The notes: generated by a model not told the origin, from the letters alone. Shown: positions 32,769 through 42,869, counted from the stretch's first letter. The stretch: 64,000 bases of DNA from Beijerinckia sp. 28-YEA-48 (GCF_900104955.1 NZ_FNSI01000001.1:5428001-5492000), one strand, 5' to 3'. Translations and numbers: made by a program.

Positions 32769-32893
32769 GACCGGCTCGAAGACTGATCGTTCGTAGATGT
32801 AATCACGGCAACGTGAGATGAAACGGTTACATTGGAACCGTCATCCTTTGTGAGTTACGCTCTCGCCGATACGGTCCGGAGAAGGAGAGCAAC

Positions 32894-34153
32894 ATGGATT
32901 CCACCGAGAAACATGTCACGACCGTTGAGGCGCTGATCAGCGCGACGAAAGACAGCGGTGTTAAGCGCATCGCGATCACCGGTCGTCTCAATCAAACGCC
33001 GTCCTTTCGGCTCTCCCCTGGTCAATCCCTGCGCGGCACGGATGAGAATGCTTGCATTGCCTTCGTACCTGGAAGCGATGGATTGCAACTCTCCACCGAT
33101 AATCGTGTCCATAGCCTGCGTCTCGAAACCGCCATCGAAAAGCGCGCGATCTTTAACGATACGGGCGTCGATCATCTGGGGCGCATTGAACTGCGCGCGG
33201 TGACCACGGTGGGGCGCGTGCAGATTTTGGCGCGCGACAAGGTTCGTGGCGGTCATGTTGATGTCATCGGCCTCGATATCATCGGAGCTGACGCGCGTGG
33301 CGAAAGCGAGCGTCCGCAAGGCTACGGTGTTTATGTTTTGCAAGGGGCCTTCACGCTCTGGAACATGCAGAGCGACGAGGATGTCACGATCAGCGCTGAT
33401 CTGGCTGGCCTCGGAGCCGGACGCGATGGCGCGCCGGTGCGCGGCAGCGGTATTTTTGTCAGTGGCGCCGGCGACAAGGGCGGCCGCCTCAATGTGCGGC
33501 GTCTCGAAACCGAGGCGGTCTATAGCGATGGCGGCATTGCGCTCGGCACGCCTGACCAGATCACCGGCGGCGTTTTCACGGTTTATGGCGCGCATGTCGA
33601 TGTGGTGCGAAATCGTGGCCCGGTCACCACCTATGGCGTCAACGATATGGTGCTCGACAATTGGGGCATCGTCGACCGCTGGACCGCTGAAGAAAAAATC
33701 ACCTCCCATGGCCCTAGCGGCATTGGCTTCGTCAATTTTGGCATCGTGCATGAGTTGAAGGTCAATAAGACGATCGAGACCTTCGGCAAGGGCGCACGCG
33801 GATTCAATGTCTATACGGGCACTGTGAATCTGGCTGAGTTCGACCGGGTGGTGACCCATGCCGACGGTGCGGTCGGGATCCAGGTCAGTCAACCGGTCGG
33901 ACGTATTGTCGTACATCGCGGCATTGAAACATTTGGCGGCACGGGTGATTCTTTGGTTAAGGGTGTGGTGCTGAAGCTCTCCGCCATTGCGCTCAGCATC
34001 AAGCCGGGCGGCTCGGTTCGCGAGATCGAGATCGCCGGCGGTGTTAAAACCAACGGCCCCGGTATCGCGCCGATTGAACAACATGGCGCGATCGAAACGA
34101 TGCGGGTCGCCGGCGGATTCGTCGCCAAGGGTGGCGGCTTCGATAAAATTTAG
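32894..34153 (+). CDS. Uncharacterised protein with beta-helix-like repeats
   Basis: A 419-residue protein with no signal peptide or membrane segment. Its sequence is a run of short beta-strand units rich in Gly, Val and Asp (GHVDVIGLDIIGADARGE, GGRLNVRRLETEAVYS, VNLAEFDRVVTHADGAVGI), suggesting a right-handed parallel beta-helix. The ATG follows GGAGAAGGAG, and the gene stands alone. I do not recognise a named family. Possible roles are a carbohydrate-binding/structural protein or a scaffold; this is inference from fold appearance only. Confidence 0.72.
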   Translation: MDSTEKHVTTVEALISATKDSGVKRIAITGRLNQTPSFRLSPGQSLRGTDENACIAFVPGSDGLQLSTDNRVHSLRLETAIEKRAIFNDTGVDHLGRIELRAVTTVGRVQILARDKVRGGHVDVIGLDIIGADARGESERPQGYGVYVLQGAFTLWNMQSDEDVTISADLAGLGAGRDGAPVRGSGIFVSGAGDKGGRLNVRRLETEAVYSDGGIALGTPDQITGGVFTVYGAHVDVVRNRGPVTTYGVNDMVLDNWGIVDRWTAEEKITSHGPSGIGFVNFGIVHELKVNKTIETFGKGARGFNVYTGTVNLAEFDRVVTHADGAVGIQVSQPVGRIVVHRGIETFGGTGDSLVKGVVLKLSAIALSIKPGGSVREIEIAGGVKTNGPGIAPIEQHGAIETMRVAGGFVAKGGGFDKI

Positions 34154-34162
34154 AGCGCGGCT

Positions 34163-35122
34163 TTATTTCGCCTCGAGACCGAGTTCGCCGGCCAGTTTGC
34201 GCATGTCGGCCTCGGTCTCAGCCACCACCTGCGCAAACTCTTCGACCGAACCCGCATAGGGCGTGACGCCGGTTTTCTCGACCACTTCACGATAAGAGGG
34301 CGAGGCGACCGCGCTGCGGACTTCCCGGTTGAGCTGGGCGATGATCGCCGCCGGCACGCCGGCTCCAGCGCATACGCCAAGCCAGCCGTTGTCGGTGATG
34401 CGAAAGCCTTGTTCGGACGCGGTCGGCACTTGCGGAAAAGCCGCCAGGCGTTCCGGACTGGTCATGCCGATATATTTGACCGAGCCCGCATCCAACAGCG
34501 GCTGGACGACGATCAGCGGCGCCACCATGAAATCGAGCCGGCCACTGGCGAGATCCATCGACGCTTCAGCGGTGCCCTTGTAAGGCACGCCGATCATCTT
34601 GATGCCGGCGGCCTGTTCAAACCGTTTGGCGACCAGCTCCGGCATGGAGCCCGCGCCGACATGGCCGTAGTTGAGCGCGCCAGGCCGGGCTTTGGCATGG
34701 GCGGCGAAGGAGGCGAGATCCTGCACCGGCAAGGTGGTGGGCACCGTAAAGGCATAATAGGCCCTGGTGATCTGCGAGATCGGCGCCAGATCGGCCAGCG
34801 TATAGCCCGGGTTCTTCAGCAGCACCGTATTGGTCGCGTCGATATAGGTGCATAGCGACAGCGCATAGCCGTCGCGCGGTTGCGAGAGCATATAGTCGAG
34901 CGCAATCTTGCCGCCGGCGCCCGGACGGTTCTCGACGATGATGGACTGGCCGAGGGCGCCGCGTAGTTTTTCAGCGACAAGCCGTGCCGGCGTATCCGTG
35001 GGGCCACCGGCGGTGAAGCCGACGATCAGTTTGATGGGGCGGTTGGGGTAGTTCTCTTGAGCCTGTGTTGCGGTCGCCGCAAGCACCAAGAGCATAGCAA
35101 AAGCAATTCGCGCGCAGCCCAT
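34163..35122 (-). CDS. Bug/TctC-family periplasmic solute-binding protein
   Basis: A 319-residue receptor with a signal peptide (CARIAFAMLLVLAATATQAQ) and mature start NYPNRPIKLIVGFTAGGPTD, the Bug ligand-loop region; GVPYKGTAEASMDLASG is also standard. It probably binds a carboxylate or related metabolite. The ATG at 35122 has GGGGGGA upstream. It is separated from the GNAT gene upstream by about 95 bases, and the TctAB membrane partners are not in the window. It could be part of the nitrogen-compound cluster that lies upstream, but this is not certain. Confidence 0.88.
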   Translation of the reverse strand: MGCARIAFAMLLVLAATATQAQENYPNRPIKLIVGFTAGGPTDTPARLVAEKLRGALGQSIIVENRPGAGGKIALDYMLSQPRDGYALSLCTYIDATNTVLLKNPGYTLADLAPISQITRAYYAFTVPTTLPVQDLASFAAHAKARPGALNYGHVGAGSMPELVAKRFEQAAGIKMIGVPYKGTAEASMDLASGRLDFMVAPLIVVQPLLDAGSVKYIGMTSPERLAAFPQVPTASEQGFRITDNGWLGVCAGAGVPAAIIAQLNREVRSAVASPSYREVVEKTGVTPYAGSVEEFAQVVAETEADMRKLAGELGLEAK

Positions 35123-35217
35123 CCGTATCCCCCCGTCAGGCACGACGCACATGCGTCAGCCAAGCCCCCATTGCTGCGGACGCTACAGACTTTCTTCGAG
35201 GTCAGTCAATCGGGCTA

Positions 35218-35709
35218 TCAGGACTGGAACAGCATCAGGACGGCTGGCCCCGTCTTGGTCTCGACGATGCATTGGCCGCGAAAGCCGGCATTGCGATAGG
35301 CGTTGCGAGCGCGGACATTGTCGACGTCGGGATCGATAGCGATGGTGCCTGCGCCATCGCCGCGCAGGCGCAGCGCCAGCTGGCGCAGAAAGGCCGAGCC
35401 GTGGCCTCTGCCGATCATGTCGGGCTCGCCGATGAAAGCATCGATGGCGCACGCGTCTTGCGGCAGGCGGGTGAAATGCGGCTGCGGCCAGGCCTGCACC
35501 GGATAATGCTGCGCATAGGCGAAGGGGCGTCCTTCATGCAGCACCACCCACATGCTGATGTCTGGCTCATCGAGGTCTTCGTGCAGCAGCGCTTTCCGCT
35601 TGGCGGGATCGCCCCACCAACGCTTGACTTCGGGCGTGCTCAACCAGGCGCGCAAGAGTGAGAGATCGTCGCGCGTGGCCGGCCGGAATGTATAGGCGTC
35701 TGCGGACAT
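35218..35709 (-). CDS. GNAT-family N-acetyltransferase, AAC(6')-like
   Basis: A 163-residue acetyltransferase. It begins AYTFRPATRDDLSLLRAWLS with PEVKRWWGDP, as in the aminoglycoside 6'-acetyltransferase-like branch; the acetyl-CoA loop is IGRGHGSAFLRQL and the C-terminal part NVRARNAYRNAGF. The natural substrate may be unrelated to antibiotics. The start at 35709 is chosen; an in-frame ATG at 35757 would overlap the MFS stop by 8 bases. It follows the MFS gene closely and may end the nitrogen operon. Confidence 0.82.
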   Translation of the reverse strand: MSADAYTFRPATRDDLSLLRAWLSTPEVKRWWGDPAKRKALLHEDLDEPDISMWVVLHEGRPFAYAQHYPVQAWPQPHFTRLPQDACAIDAFIGEPDMIGRGHGSAFLRQLALRLRGDGAGTIAIDPDVDNVRARNAYRNAGFRGQCIVETKTGPAVLMLFQS

Positions 35710-35749
35710 GGACCGCAGAAGACAAGGAAATTTTGGCGATTGCAGGGCG

Positions 35750-37213
35750 TCAGTCATGTTCGAGCGACAAAGGTGGCGCGACACTCTCGAGTGGTTTGCG
35801 TTCGCTGTCGATGCCGAGCCAGGCTGCGAGAATGGCGGCGAGCGCCATCAGACCAGCGCCAATGAGATAGCCGATAAATACATGATCGCGCGACCCTGTC
35901 TCGATCAACAGACCGAAGAACCACGGTGCCACCACACCACCGATGCCGGTGCCCAGAGCATAGAAAACAGCGATGGCCAGAGCTCTGATTTCGAGCGGAA
36001 AACTTTCGGCGACGACGAGATAAGCAGCCGATGCAGCGGCCGAAGCGAAGAAAAAGGTGATGCTCCAGGCCAAGGTCTGGCTGCGCGCATCGAGTAAACC
36101 TTGCTGGAACAGGTAGCCTGTTATGGCGAGCAGCAAAGCCGACATGGCGTAGGTGAAGACGAGCATCGGCCGGCGGCCAATCGTGTCGAACAACCGACCG
36201 AGCAACAGTGGACCCAAGACGTTGCCCAGCGCGAAGGGGAAAATGTACCAGCCGACATCACTGGGCGACACGCCGTAGAAATCCGTCAGCATCATCGCAT
36301 AGGTGAAGAAGATGGCGTTGTAGAAAAACGCCTGCGCGCCCATCAGACCTAGGCCGAGAACGGTACGGCGTGGATAAAGTTTGAAGAGAACGCGAAACAC
36401 TTCGCGCAAAGGCGTCGAGTGGCGGGTGCGAATGCGCACGTGGTCTCGCACCTCCTCAAGACGATCGTGGCCGATATCGTCTTCGATCTTGGCGATGATG
36501 GTTTCGGCGCGAGCTGGCTGGCCGTGAATGATGAGCCAGCGTGGGCTTTCGGGGATGTAACGGCGCAGGAACAGGATGACGAGGCCGATGGCCGCGCCGC
36601 AGAAGAAAGCCAGTCGCCAGCCCATCTCCGGATCGACAATGCGGGGATCGAGCAGGATGAGCGAGGCGAAGGCGGCGATCGCCGCGCCGGTCCAGAAACT
36701 GCCGTTGATGGCGAGATCGGTCCAGCCGCGGCGGCGCGCCGGGATTAGTTCCTGGATGGCGGAATTGATCGCGCTATATTCGCCGCCAATGCCAGCGCCG
36801 GTGAAAAAGCGCATGAGCGCGAAACTCGGCAGATCCCAGGTGAAGGCCGTGGCAGCAGTCGCTGCGAGATAGACGATCAGAGTAACGCTGAACAATTTCT
36901 TGCGGCCGATGCGGTCGGTCAGCCAGCCGAAGAACAGCGCGCCGCTGACCGCGCCGGCGAGATAGGCGCTGTTGGCGAGGCCGACATCCGCGGCGGTGAA
37001 TTGCAGGGTTGGGCTCTGCCGCAAAGCGCCGGCGATGGAGCCGGCGATGGTCACTTCCAGCCCGTCAAGACTCCAGGTGATGCCAAGCGCGAAAACGACG
37101 AGCCAATGAAAGCGCGTCCAAGGCAGCCGGTCCAGCCGCGAGGGAATGTCGGTTTCGATGATGGCAGGCGCGGCCGCTGGCCTGATCGGTGTTTCGCTCG
37201 GCCTTTGATCCAC
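35750..37213 (-). CDS. MFS transporter, metabolite:H+ symporter type
   Basis: A 487-residue twelve-helix transporter from the GTG at 37213. It shows the MFS loop motif GWLTDRIGRKK and the second-half counterpart GRLFDTIGRRP; the RRYIPESPRWL segment is typical of sugar/organic-acid symporters. It is about 120 bases downstream of the AtzH-like gene in the same direction, so it may export or import a ureido compound or carboxylate for the same pathway. The cytoplasmic C-terminus is short and acidic (SLEHD). Confidence 0.88.
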   Translation of the reverse strand: MDQRPSETPIRPAAAPAIIETDIPSRLDRLPWTRFHWLVVFALGITWSLDGLEVTIAGSIAGALRQSPTLQFTAADVGLANSAYLAGAVSGALFFGWLTDRIGRKKLFSVTLIVYLAATAATAFTWDLPSFALMRFFTGAGIGGEYSAINSAIQELIPARRRGWTDLAINGSFWTGAAIAAFASLILLDPRIVDPEMGWRLAFFCGAAIGLVILFLRRYIPESPRWLIIHGQPARAETIIAKIEDDIGHDRLEEVRDHVRIRTRHSTPLREVFRVLFKLYPRRTVLGLGLMGAQAFFYNAIFFTYAMMLTDFYGVSPSDVGWYIFPFALGNVLGPLLLGRLFDTIGRRPMLVFTYAMSALLLAITGYLFQQGLLDARSQTLAWSITFFFASAAASAAYLVVAESFPLEIRALAIAVFYALGTGIGGVVAPWFFGLLIETGSRDHVFIGYLIGAGLMALAAILAAWLGIDSERKPLESVAPPLSLEHD

Positions 37214-37331
37214 CCGGCGTTCCCCACCCTGTTCTCGTGCCGCTGCAGCACGTCAGGTGTGAAATGTCCCAGCCGCGCCTTTGGTTCCATCGCAGGCTGC
37301 GGAGGGGCGTGCTGATCCCGAAGGACGGGGA

Positions 37332-37721
37332 TCAAACGTCGGGATCATCAATCGTGCTGACATGGGCAGCGACGATGCGCCAGCCTTCGGGCAGGCGCGC
37401 CCAGGTCTGCATCTGGCGGCCGACTTTGCCGGGAGCATTGCGGGGATGGTGATGCAGCGAGGCCGTCGCATAATCCTTGCCATAGGTGGTGATGATGAGA
37501 CGGTCGAACGTGCGGGTGAAGCTGCCTGATTTGCGCGCCGCGCGAAACTGCTGGATGGCGGCGTAACCATAGAGGTTTTCGGCCGCGCCATAGCGCAGGG
37601 CGCGATCATCGTTCCAGAAGAAGCTATCGAGCGCTTCGACATCGTTGGTCGTGAGCGCCGTTTCATAGCGCTCGAAGGCGTCCGTGACCTCGCGCAGGGT
37701 TTCGGGATCGTTGATAACCAC
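37332..37721 (-). CDS. atzH: AtzH/HpxZ-like protein (DUF3225, NTF2-like)
   Basis: A 129-residue NTF2-like protein. The GTG at 37721 follows GAAAGGA; the frame is open further upstream. It has DPETLREVTDAFERYETAL, FFWNDDRALRYGAAENLYG, YAAIQQFRAAR and GRQMQTWARLPEGWRIVAAH, characteristic of AtzH and HpxZ. In Pseudomonas sp. ADP AtzH acts on the 1,3-dicarboxyurea made by AtzEG. It starts 11 bases after the amidase stop. Placement with AtzE, AtzG and AtzF homologues strongly supports this role. Confidence 0.85.
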   Translation of the reverse strand: MVINDPETLREVTDAFERYETALTTNDVEALDSFFWNDDRALRYGAAENLYGYAAIQQFRAARKSGSFTRTFDRLIITTYGKDYATASLHHHPRNAPGKVGRQMQTWARLPEGWRIVAAHVSTIDDPDV

Positions 37722-37732
37722 AAGATGTCCTT

Positions 37733-39133
37733 TCAAGCTTTGGCAAGCGGCGCGCGGGCGATGCCGGCGGCTTCGAGATGCTGGGCGACGCGCAGCACGA
37801 TGTCTTCGCGCCACGGCGCGGCAACGATCTGTACGCCGATGGGCAATTGGGCGCCCTCAAGCCAGATGGGCACGGCGGCGACGGGCAGGCCGATGAAGGA
37901 GAAAGGCTGCGTGAACATGCCGAGATTGGCGCGCACCGGCATATCGACGCCAGCAAGCGTCATCATCTTCTGGCCGAGGCGCGGCGCGAAGCAGGGCGTT
38001 GCGGGCGCGATGATGACATCGACCGTTTCGAACAGCTTCAAGACTTGCGCGCGATACCAGGTGCGGAATTTTTGCGCCTGATTGATCCAGGCCGCAGGCA
38101 CCATGGCGCCGGCGATGAGCCGGTCCTTCACTTCGGGGTCGAAATCGTCCTGGCGTTTGCGCACGCGATCGAGATGCAGGCTGGCGCCTTCCGCCATGGT
38201 GATGAGGAAGGCGGCGGCGCGGCCTCGGCCGGCTTCGGGAATGTCGATGCCCATCGTTGCACCCAGCGTCGCTGTCACGATATCGACGGCGCTATGGGCT
38301 TCCGGTTCGCCGCCCTTGTCGAAATAGCCGGTGGCGCGGGCGACGCGCAGGCCATCGAGGCCTTTCGCAAGAGTGGGAATGACCGGTTCGACGGGGCGAT
38401 CGTTCTGGGCATGATCGGCGGTGTCGCGGCCTTGCATGGCCTCATAGGCAAGGGCGAGATCCATCACCGAGCGCGCCATGGGTCCCAGATGATCGAAAGC
38501 GGAGACAAAAGGATAGGTGCCGAAGCGCGATAGGCGTCCGTATGTCGGTTTGAGGCCGAACAGGCCGCAAAGCGACGAGGGCACGCGGATCGAACCATTG
38601 GTGTCGGAGCCCAAAGCAATCGGCGTCATGCCGGAGGCGACGGCTGTGCCGGAGCCGCCGGAGGAGCCGCCGGCCATGCGTTCGGGATCATGCGGATTGC
38701 GCGAGGCGCCATAATGGGCGTTCTCGCCGGTGAAGTCATAGGCATATTCGCCCATGTTGAGGCTACCGACGAGAATGGCATCGGCGGCTTCGAGCTTGCG
38801 CACCAAGGTCGCATCGGCGCCAGCCGGCAGATTGTCGGCATTGATCTTGGAGCCGGCCAAGGTCACCACCTCCTCGACATCGAAGAGATTCTTGACCGAG
38901 AAAGGAACGCCGGCGAGCGGCCCAAGCTGACCGCCGAGGCGACGGCGCGCATCGATGGCGTCGGCGCGGGTCAAGGCGCGTTCGGAGACGACCTTGGTGA
39001 AGGCGTTGAGTTTCGAGTTTTGCTGCGCGATGCGTACGAGACAGGCTTCGACGATGGCGCGCGCCGTTACTTTGCCTTCGACAACCGCCGCAGCGATCTC
39101 ATGGGCGGCCATGGTTTCATAGGCGATGGTCAT
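37733..39133 (-). CDS. atzE: AtzE-like amidase (1-carboxybiuret hydrolase catalytic subunit-like)
   Basis: A 466-residue amidase-signature enzyme. Catalytic Lys81 is in LAGVPFSVKNLFD, the cis-Ser region is GGSSGGSG (156-162) and the nucleophile Ser181 is in GSDTNGSIRVPSS. Homologous AtzE partners the small AtzG subunit and hydrolyses 1-carboxybiuret with release of ammonia. The start overlaps the AtzG-like gene stop by 4 bases (ATGA), as expected for a subunit pair. In this cluster it probably removes nitrogen from a ureide or biuret-type compound; the exact substrate is not proven. Confidence 0.88.
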   Translation of the reverse strand: MTIAYETMAAHEIAAAVVEGKVTARAIVEACLVRIAQQNSKLNAFTKVVSERALTRADAIDARRRLGGQLGPLAGVPFSVKNLFDVEEVVTLAGSKINADNLPAGADATLVRKLEAADAILVGSLNMGEYAYDFTGENAHYGASRNPHDPERMAGGSSGGSGTAVASGMTPIALGSDTNGSIRVPSSLCGLFGLKPTYGRLSRFGTYPFVSAFDHLGPMARSVMDLALAYEAMQGRDTADHAQNDRPVEPVIPTLAKGLDGLRVARATGYFDKGGEPEAHSAVDIVTATLGATMGIDIPEAGRGRAAAFLITMAEGASLHLDRVRKRQDDFDPEVKDRLIAGAMVPAAWINQAQKFRTWYRAQVLKLFETVDVIIAPATPCFAPRLGQKMMTLAGVDMPVRANLGMFTQPFSFIGLPVAAVPIWLEGAQLPIGVQIVAAPWREDIVLRVAQHLEAAGIARAPLAKA

Positions 39134-39315
39134 GCGCCAAACACCGGGGCTGGTTCTTCGCGTTCGTCGAGGGGGAAGTCGGCCACCAGTTTCGCCATGC
39201 GCGCGGCGACTTCCAGATTGGCGCGCACGATGGGGCGCGACGCTTCGCTGACGGTGATGTCCATAACTTTTGCCGAAGCGGCGATAAAGGCGTCCCAGTC
39301 GATGTTATCGTCCAT
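39130..39315 (-). CDS. atzG: AtzG-like small amidase subunit (DUF4089, GatC-like)
   Basis: A 61-residue protein: NIDWDAFIAASAKVMDITV, then PIVRANLEVAARMAKLVADF and an acidic tail EREEPAPVFGA. The size, helical pattern and tail match AtzG, the GatC-like partner that AtzE needs for stability. It overlaps the AtzE start by 4 bases, and its own start is 31 bases after the AtzF-like stop. Confidence 0.85.
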   Translation of the reverse strand: MDDNIDWDAFIAASAKVMDITVSEASRPIVRANLEVAARMAKLVADFPLDEREEPAPVFGA

Positions 39316-39346
39316 GTCGCTGTTCCCGTGTTTCAGGCGATTTGGT

Positions 39347-41155
39347 TCAGGCGATTTGTTGCATATAGGCGCGCCAGCCGCCGTGGTGCGAAATATCGCG
39401 CGCACCGGCTGTCGCCTGGCTTTCAACGATAAAGCCTTTCGGTTGCGTGCCATCGGCAAGCAGCGTCGTGCCGATGCCAAGCGGCGCGGGAACGCTGTCG
39501 ACGAAGGTGCCGAAGGACTCTGGTGTTAGCGCCCAGACTTCCGTCTCGATGGCATGGCCTTCTCCCGCTCCAACACGCAGGAGGCCCGGCCGATAGGGCG
39601 GGCCGCCCGGCAGGGCAAAGAGGCGATAGTCGGGCAGGGTTTTGGCGGTGCGCAGGAAGCGGGCGCCGCGTAATGTCAGTTCGCCGTTCAAAGCCATGCC
39701 GGAGAGATGGGCGCCGACGACGCAGAGTTCTATTTCATGAGAGAGCGCGCATGTCGTTGGCGTGGCGGCCGGTGGTTGTGGCTTGCCTGTCGCGCCAAGG
39801 GGTTGGCCGGTGATCGCCTGCAGGCGAGCGCCAAAGGCGGCGATGGTGCCATCCTGTCCGGCTGGTGCGATCAAGGTGACGCTGGAGGGAAAGCCATCAT
39901 CGCGGAAACGAGATGGCACCGCCAGGGCGCAGAGATCGAGCAGGTTAACGAAATTGGTATAGGTGCCGAGTTCGCTATTGGGCGCGATCGGATCAGCCTC
40001 CAGATCGGCGATGCTGCACGGACGCGGATAGGTCGGCACCATCAGCATGTCGCAGCCTTGCCATGTCGGTGCCGTAATGCGGCGCAGCTTGGCCAGACGG
40101 TAGAGCGCATCGAAAGTGTCGGTGGCGGAAAATTTTGCCGCATTGCCGATGATGGCAGCGGTGACGGCGAGCATGCCTTTTGGGTCGCGTGCGATGAAAT
40201 CGCGCACCGCATGATGACGCTCGGCGACCCAGGGGCCTTCGTAGAGAAGGCGGGCGACATCGAAGAAGGGCGTCAGATCGATTTCCTGGACGGACGCGCC
40301 GAGTGTGGCAGCGTCGTCCACCGTTTGCATAAAGGCGCGCTCGGATTGCGCGTCGTCCGCGAAGATCCGGCTTTTGGCATCGGGGATGGCGAGGCGCAGC
40401 TGGGGTGGCGGGCTCGTCAACGGGCCAAAGGTCCAGGGCCGGGCGTAGGAATCCAGCGGATCGAAACCGGCCATGGTGGAGAAGACGTCGTAAGCGTCGG
40501 CAACCGTGAGCGCGAAGATCGATACGCAATCGAGCGTGCGGCAGGCAGGCACGACGCCGCGTGTCGAAATCGCGCCGAGGGTTGGCTTGAGACCAACGAG
40601 ATTGTTGAGGCCAGCGGGGACGCGGCCGGAGCCTGCCGTGTCGGTGCCCAAAGCGAAAGTGACGAGGCCCTGCGCGACAGCGATCGCAGAACCGGAGCTT
40701 GAACCGCCCGGCACCATTGCGGCATCGAAACTGTTGCACGGCACCGGATAGGGCGAGCGCACACCGACAAGGCCAGTGGCGAACTGATCGAGATTGGTCT
40801 TGCCGATGGGGATGGCGCCGGCGGCGATCAGGCGGGCCACCGCATGGGCATGCTCATCGGGCGCATAAGCGAAGCCAGGACAGGCGGCGGTCGTCGGCAG
40901 GCAGGCGAAATCGATATTGTCCTTGATGGCGAAAGGCACGCCCCAGAGCGGGCGCTGTGGATCGTAGGCGCCAAGCGCCGCGGCGAGGTCTTGAGCTTTG
41001 GTTTCCGGCAATAGCGAGATGAAAATGCCGGGATCATCGATGGTGGCTATGCGGCGATAGACTTCGCTGACGACAGCCTGCGGGCTGAGGCCCTGGGCAT
41101 AGGCCCGGCGCAGGCTTGTCAGATCGAAACTGAGATTAACCAGAGAGGAATTCAT
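39347..41155 (-). CDS. atzF: Allophanate hydrolase, AtzF-like
   Basis: A 602-residue two-domain protein. The N-terminal amidase domain has Lys78 (WGVPFAIKDNIDF), GGSSSGSA (150-157) and Ser176 (TDTAGSGRVPAG). The C-terminal domain (about 445-602) matches allophanate hydrolases, with GGPPYRPGLLRVG and a final ARDISHHGGWRAY. It converts allophanate to ammonia and CO2 in the cytoplasm. The ATG is 12 bases after the ABC ATPase stop, so transporter and hydrolase are one operon. Confidence 0.9.
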   Translation of the reverse strand: MNSSLVNLSFDLTSLRRAYAQGLSPQAVVSEVYRRIATIDDPGIFISLLPETKAQDLAAALGAYDPQRPLWGVPFAIKDNIDFACLPTTAACPGFAYAPDEHAHAVARLIAAGAIPIGKTNLDQFATGLVGVRSPYPVPCNSFDAAMVPGGSSSGSAIAVAQGLVTFALGTDTAGSGRVPAGLNNLVGLKPTLGAISTRGVVPACRTLDCVSIFALTVADAYDVFSTMAGFDPLDSYARPWTFGPLTSPPPQLRLAIPDAKSRIFADDAQSERAFMQTVDDAATLGASVQEIDLTPFFDVARLLYEGPWVAERHHAVRDFIARDPKGMLAVTAAIIGNAAKFSATDTFDALYRLAKLRRITAPTWQGCDMLMVPTYPRPCSIADLEADPIAPNSELGTYTNFVNLLDLCALAVPSRFRDDGFPSSVTLIAPAGQDGTIAAFGARLQAITGQPLGATGKPQPPAATPTTCALSHEIELCVVGAHLSGMALNGELTLRGARFLRTAKTLPDYRLFALPGGPPYRPGLLRVGAGEGHAIETEVWALTPESFGTFVDSVPAPLGIGTTLLADGTQPKGFIVESQATAGARDISHHGGWRAYMQQIA

Positions 41156-41167
41156 ACGAGCTTTGTC

Positions 41168-42862
41168 TCAGACGGGAGGGTGGGGAATCGCGTCGATCAA
41201 TTCGCGCGTGTAATCGGCTGTCGGTGCTTCGAGCACCTGTTGCGACGTGCCTTCTTCGACGATGCGGCCGGAGCGCATGACGATGACCCGGTCGCAGAGT
41301 AGGCGCACCACGTGCAGGTCGTGGCTGACGAAGAGATAGCTCATGCCGAGCCGCACTTTCAGATCCTGCAAGAGATTGAGCACAACGGCCTGCACCGAGA
41401 CATCCAGCGCCGCCGTCGGCTCGTCGAGGATGATGAGATCGGGATTGAGCGCGAGCGCACGGGCGATGCCGACGCGGGCTTTCTGGCCGCCGGACAATTG
41501 ATGCGGCAGGCGATCAAGAAATTCGGTCGGCAGGCCGACCAAGCTGGCGAGTTCCTCGCAGCGGGCGCGCAGGGCGTCGTTGCCGAGCGACTTTTCGCTG
41601 CGCAGAATCGGATCGGCGATGGCGCGGGCGGCGGTGAAGCGTGGATTGAGGCTGTCGGTTGGATCCTGAAAGACCAGCTGAATGCGCCGACGCATGGGGT
41701 GCAAAGCGAAGTCGCGCGCCGGAATGGCGGAAATCTCTTCGCCGGCAAAGGTGATCTTGCCGCTGGTGGGATCGATCAGGCGCATCACCATCATCGACGT
41801 GGTGGACTTGCCGCAACCGGATTCGCCGACCAGGCCGACCGTCTCGCCGCGCTTGACCTCGAAGCCGATGCCATCGACGGCGCGGAACGGCGCCTCCGGC
41901 TCCTTGGCTGTGCCGCCGAGAAACTTTGGCCAGAGCAAGTCGCTGTTGGCGCGGGGATATTCCTTCACCAGATGTTCGACGCGCAGTAGCGTCTCGCTGG
42001 CCACCGCCTGTGTGGGCAGAACCGGCATCGCCGCCGCGACTTCAGCCGGCAGCAGATCGCGCAGCGTCGCACCTGGACGCGGCGTGGCGCGCATCAGCTT
42101 GCGCGTGTAGGCATGCTCCGGGCGGGCGAAGATGTCTTTCGATAAGGCGGTTTCCACCACCTTGCCTTTCTCCATCACGACGACACGGTCGCAATAGGTG
42201 GCGGCGAGTCCCAGATCATGAGTGATCAGGATGGTCGACATGCCCCGTGCGCGCGTCAGTTCGGTGACGAGTTCCATCACCGCCTTCTGGGTGGTGACAT
42301 CGAGGCCGGTGGTTGGCTCGTCGGCGATGAGCAGCTGCGGCCTGCAGGCCAGCGCCAAAGCGATGACGACGCGCTGGCACATGCCGCCCGACATTTCGAA
42401 TGGATAGGCGTGGTAGCGTTCTTGCGGCCGAGCGATGCGCACCTGCTCGAGAACTTCGATGGCTTTTTGCTTGGCCTCGGCGCGCGTCGTCTGCACATGT
42501 TGGAGCAGCACGTCCTCGATCTGCTTGCCGACGGGACGGATGGGATTCAACGCGGCGCGCGGGTTCTGAAAGATCATCGCCATTTCGCGGCCACGCAGAT
42601 CGCGCAATTCGCGATCGCTGGCGGCCGATACGTCGATGCCGGAATAGATGATCGAGCCTTTAGCGATACGCCCGGCGCGGTCGAGAATGCGCATCACCGC
42701 ATAGGAGGTGACCGATTTGCCGGAGCCGGATTCGCCGACGATGCCCAAGGTCTCGCCCTTGGCGAGCGCGATATCGATATGTTCGATGGCACGCACGGTG
42801 CCACGCCGGGTGGCGAATTCGACGGTGAGATCGCGCACATCGAGCAGGGATTGAGCGGTCAT
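41168..42862 (-). CDS. Fused double ABC ATPase, oligopeptide/nickel-type (OppD-OppF fusion)
   Basis: A 564-residue protein with two complete nucleotide-binding domains: Walker A GESGSGKS (about 43-50) and GESGCGKS in the second half, signatures MSGGMCQR and LSGGQKAR, and Walker [11 protein letters not shown] and [10 protein letters not shown]. Each half ends with the oligopeptide-type C-terminal extension. It powers the peptide-like importer formed by the permease genes upstream. The ATG at 42862 is 7 bases after the second permease stop; the frame is open upstream to 42910. Confidence 0.92.
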   Translation of the reverse strand: MTAQSLLDVRDLTVEFATRRGTVRAIEHIDIALAKGETLGIVGESGSGKSVTSYAVMRILDRAGRIAKGSIIYSGIDVSAASDRELRDLRGREMAMIFQNPRAALNPIRPVGKQIEDVLLQHVQTTRAEAKQKAIEVLEQVRIARPQERYHAYPFEMSGGMCQRVVIALALACRPQLLIADEPTTGLDVTTQKAVMELVTELTRARGMSTILITHDLGLAATYCDRVVVMEKGKVVETALSKDIFARPEHAYTRKLMRATPRPGATLRDLLPAEVAAAMPVLPTQAVASETLLRVEHLVKEYPRANSDLLWPKFLGGTAKEPEAPFRAVDGIGFEVKRGETVGLVGESGCGKSTTSMMVMRLIDPTSGKITFAGEEISAIPARDFALHPMRRRIQLVFQDPTDSLNPRFTAARAIADPILRSEKSLGNDALRARCEELASLVGLPTEFLDRLPHQLSGGQKARVGIARALALNPDLIILDEPTAALDVSVQAVVLNLLQDLKVRLGMSYLFVSHDLHVVRLLCDRVIVMRSGRIVEEGTSQQVLEAPTADYTRELIDAIPHPPV

Positions 42863-42869
42863 CTCAGCC

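Noticed and set aside
32855..34084. Open frame of 409 codons on the minus strand, opposite the beta-helix-like protein
   Set aside because: The plus-strand frame has a strong ribosome site and regular beta-strand periodicity; the minus frame has neither and ends just past the other's start.
37722..37814. Extended N-terminus for the AtzH-like protein
   Set aside because: It is Arg-rich, overlaps the AtzE-like gene, and the GTG at 37721 has a good ribosome site and gives the family length.
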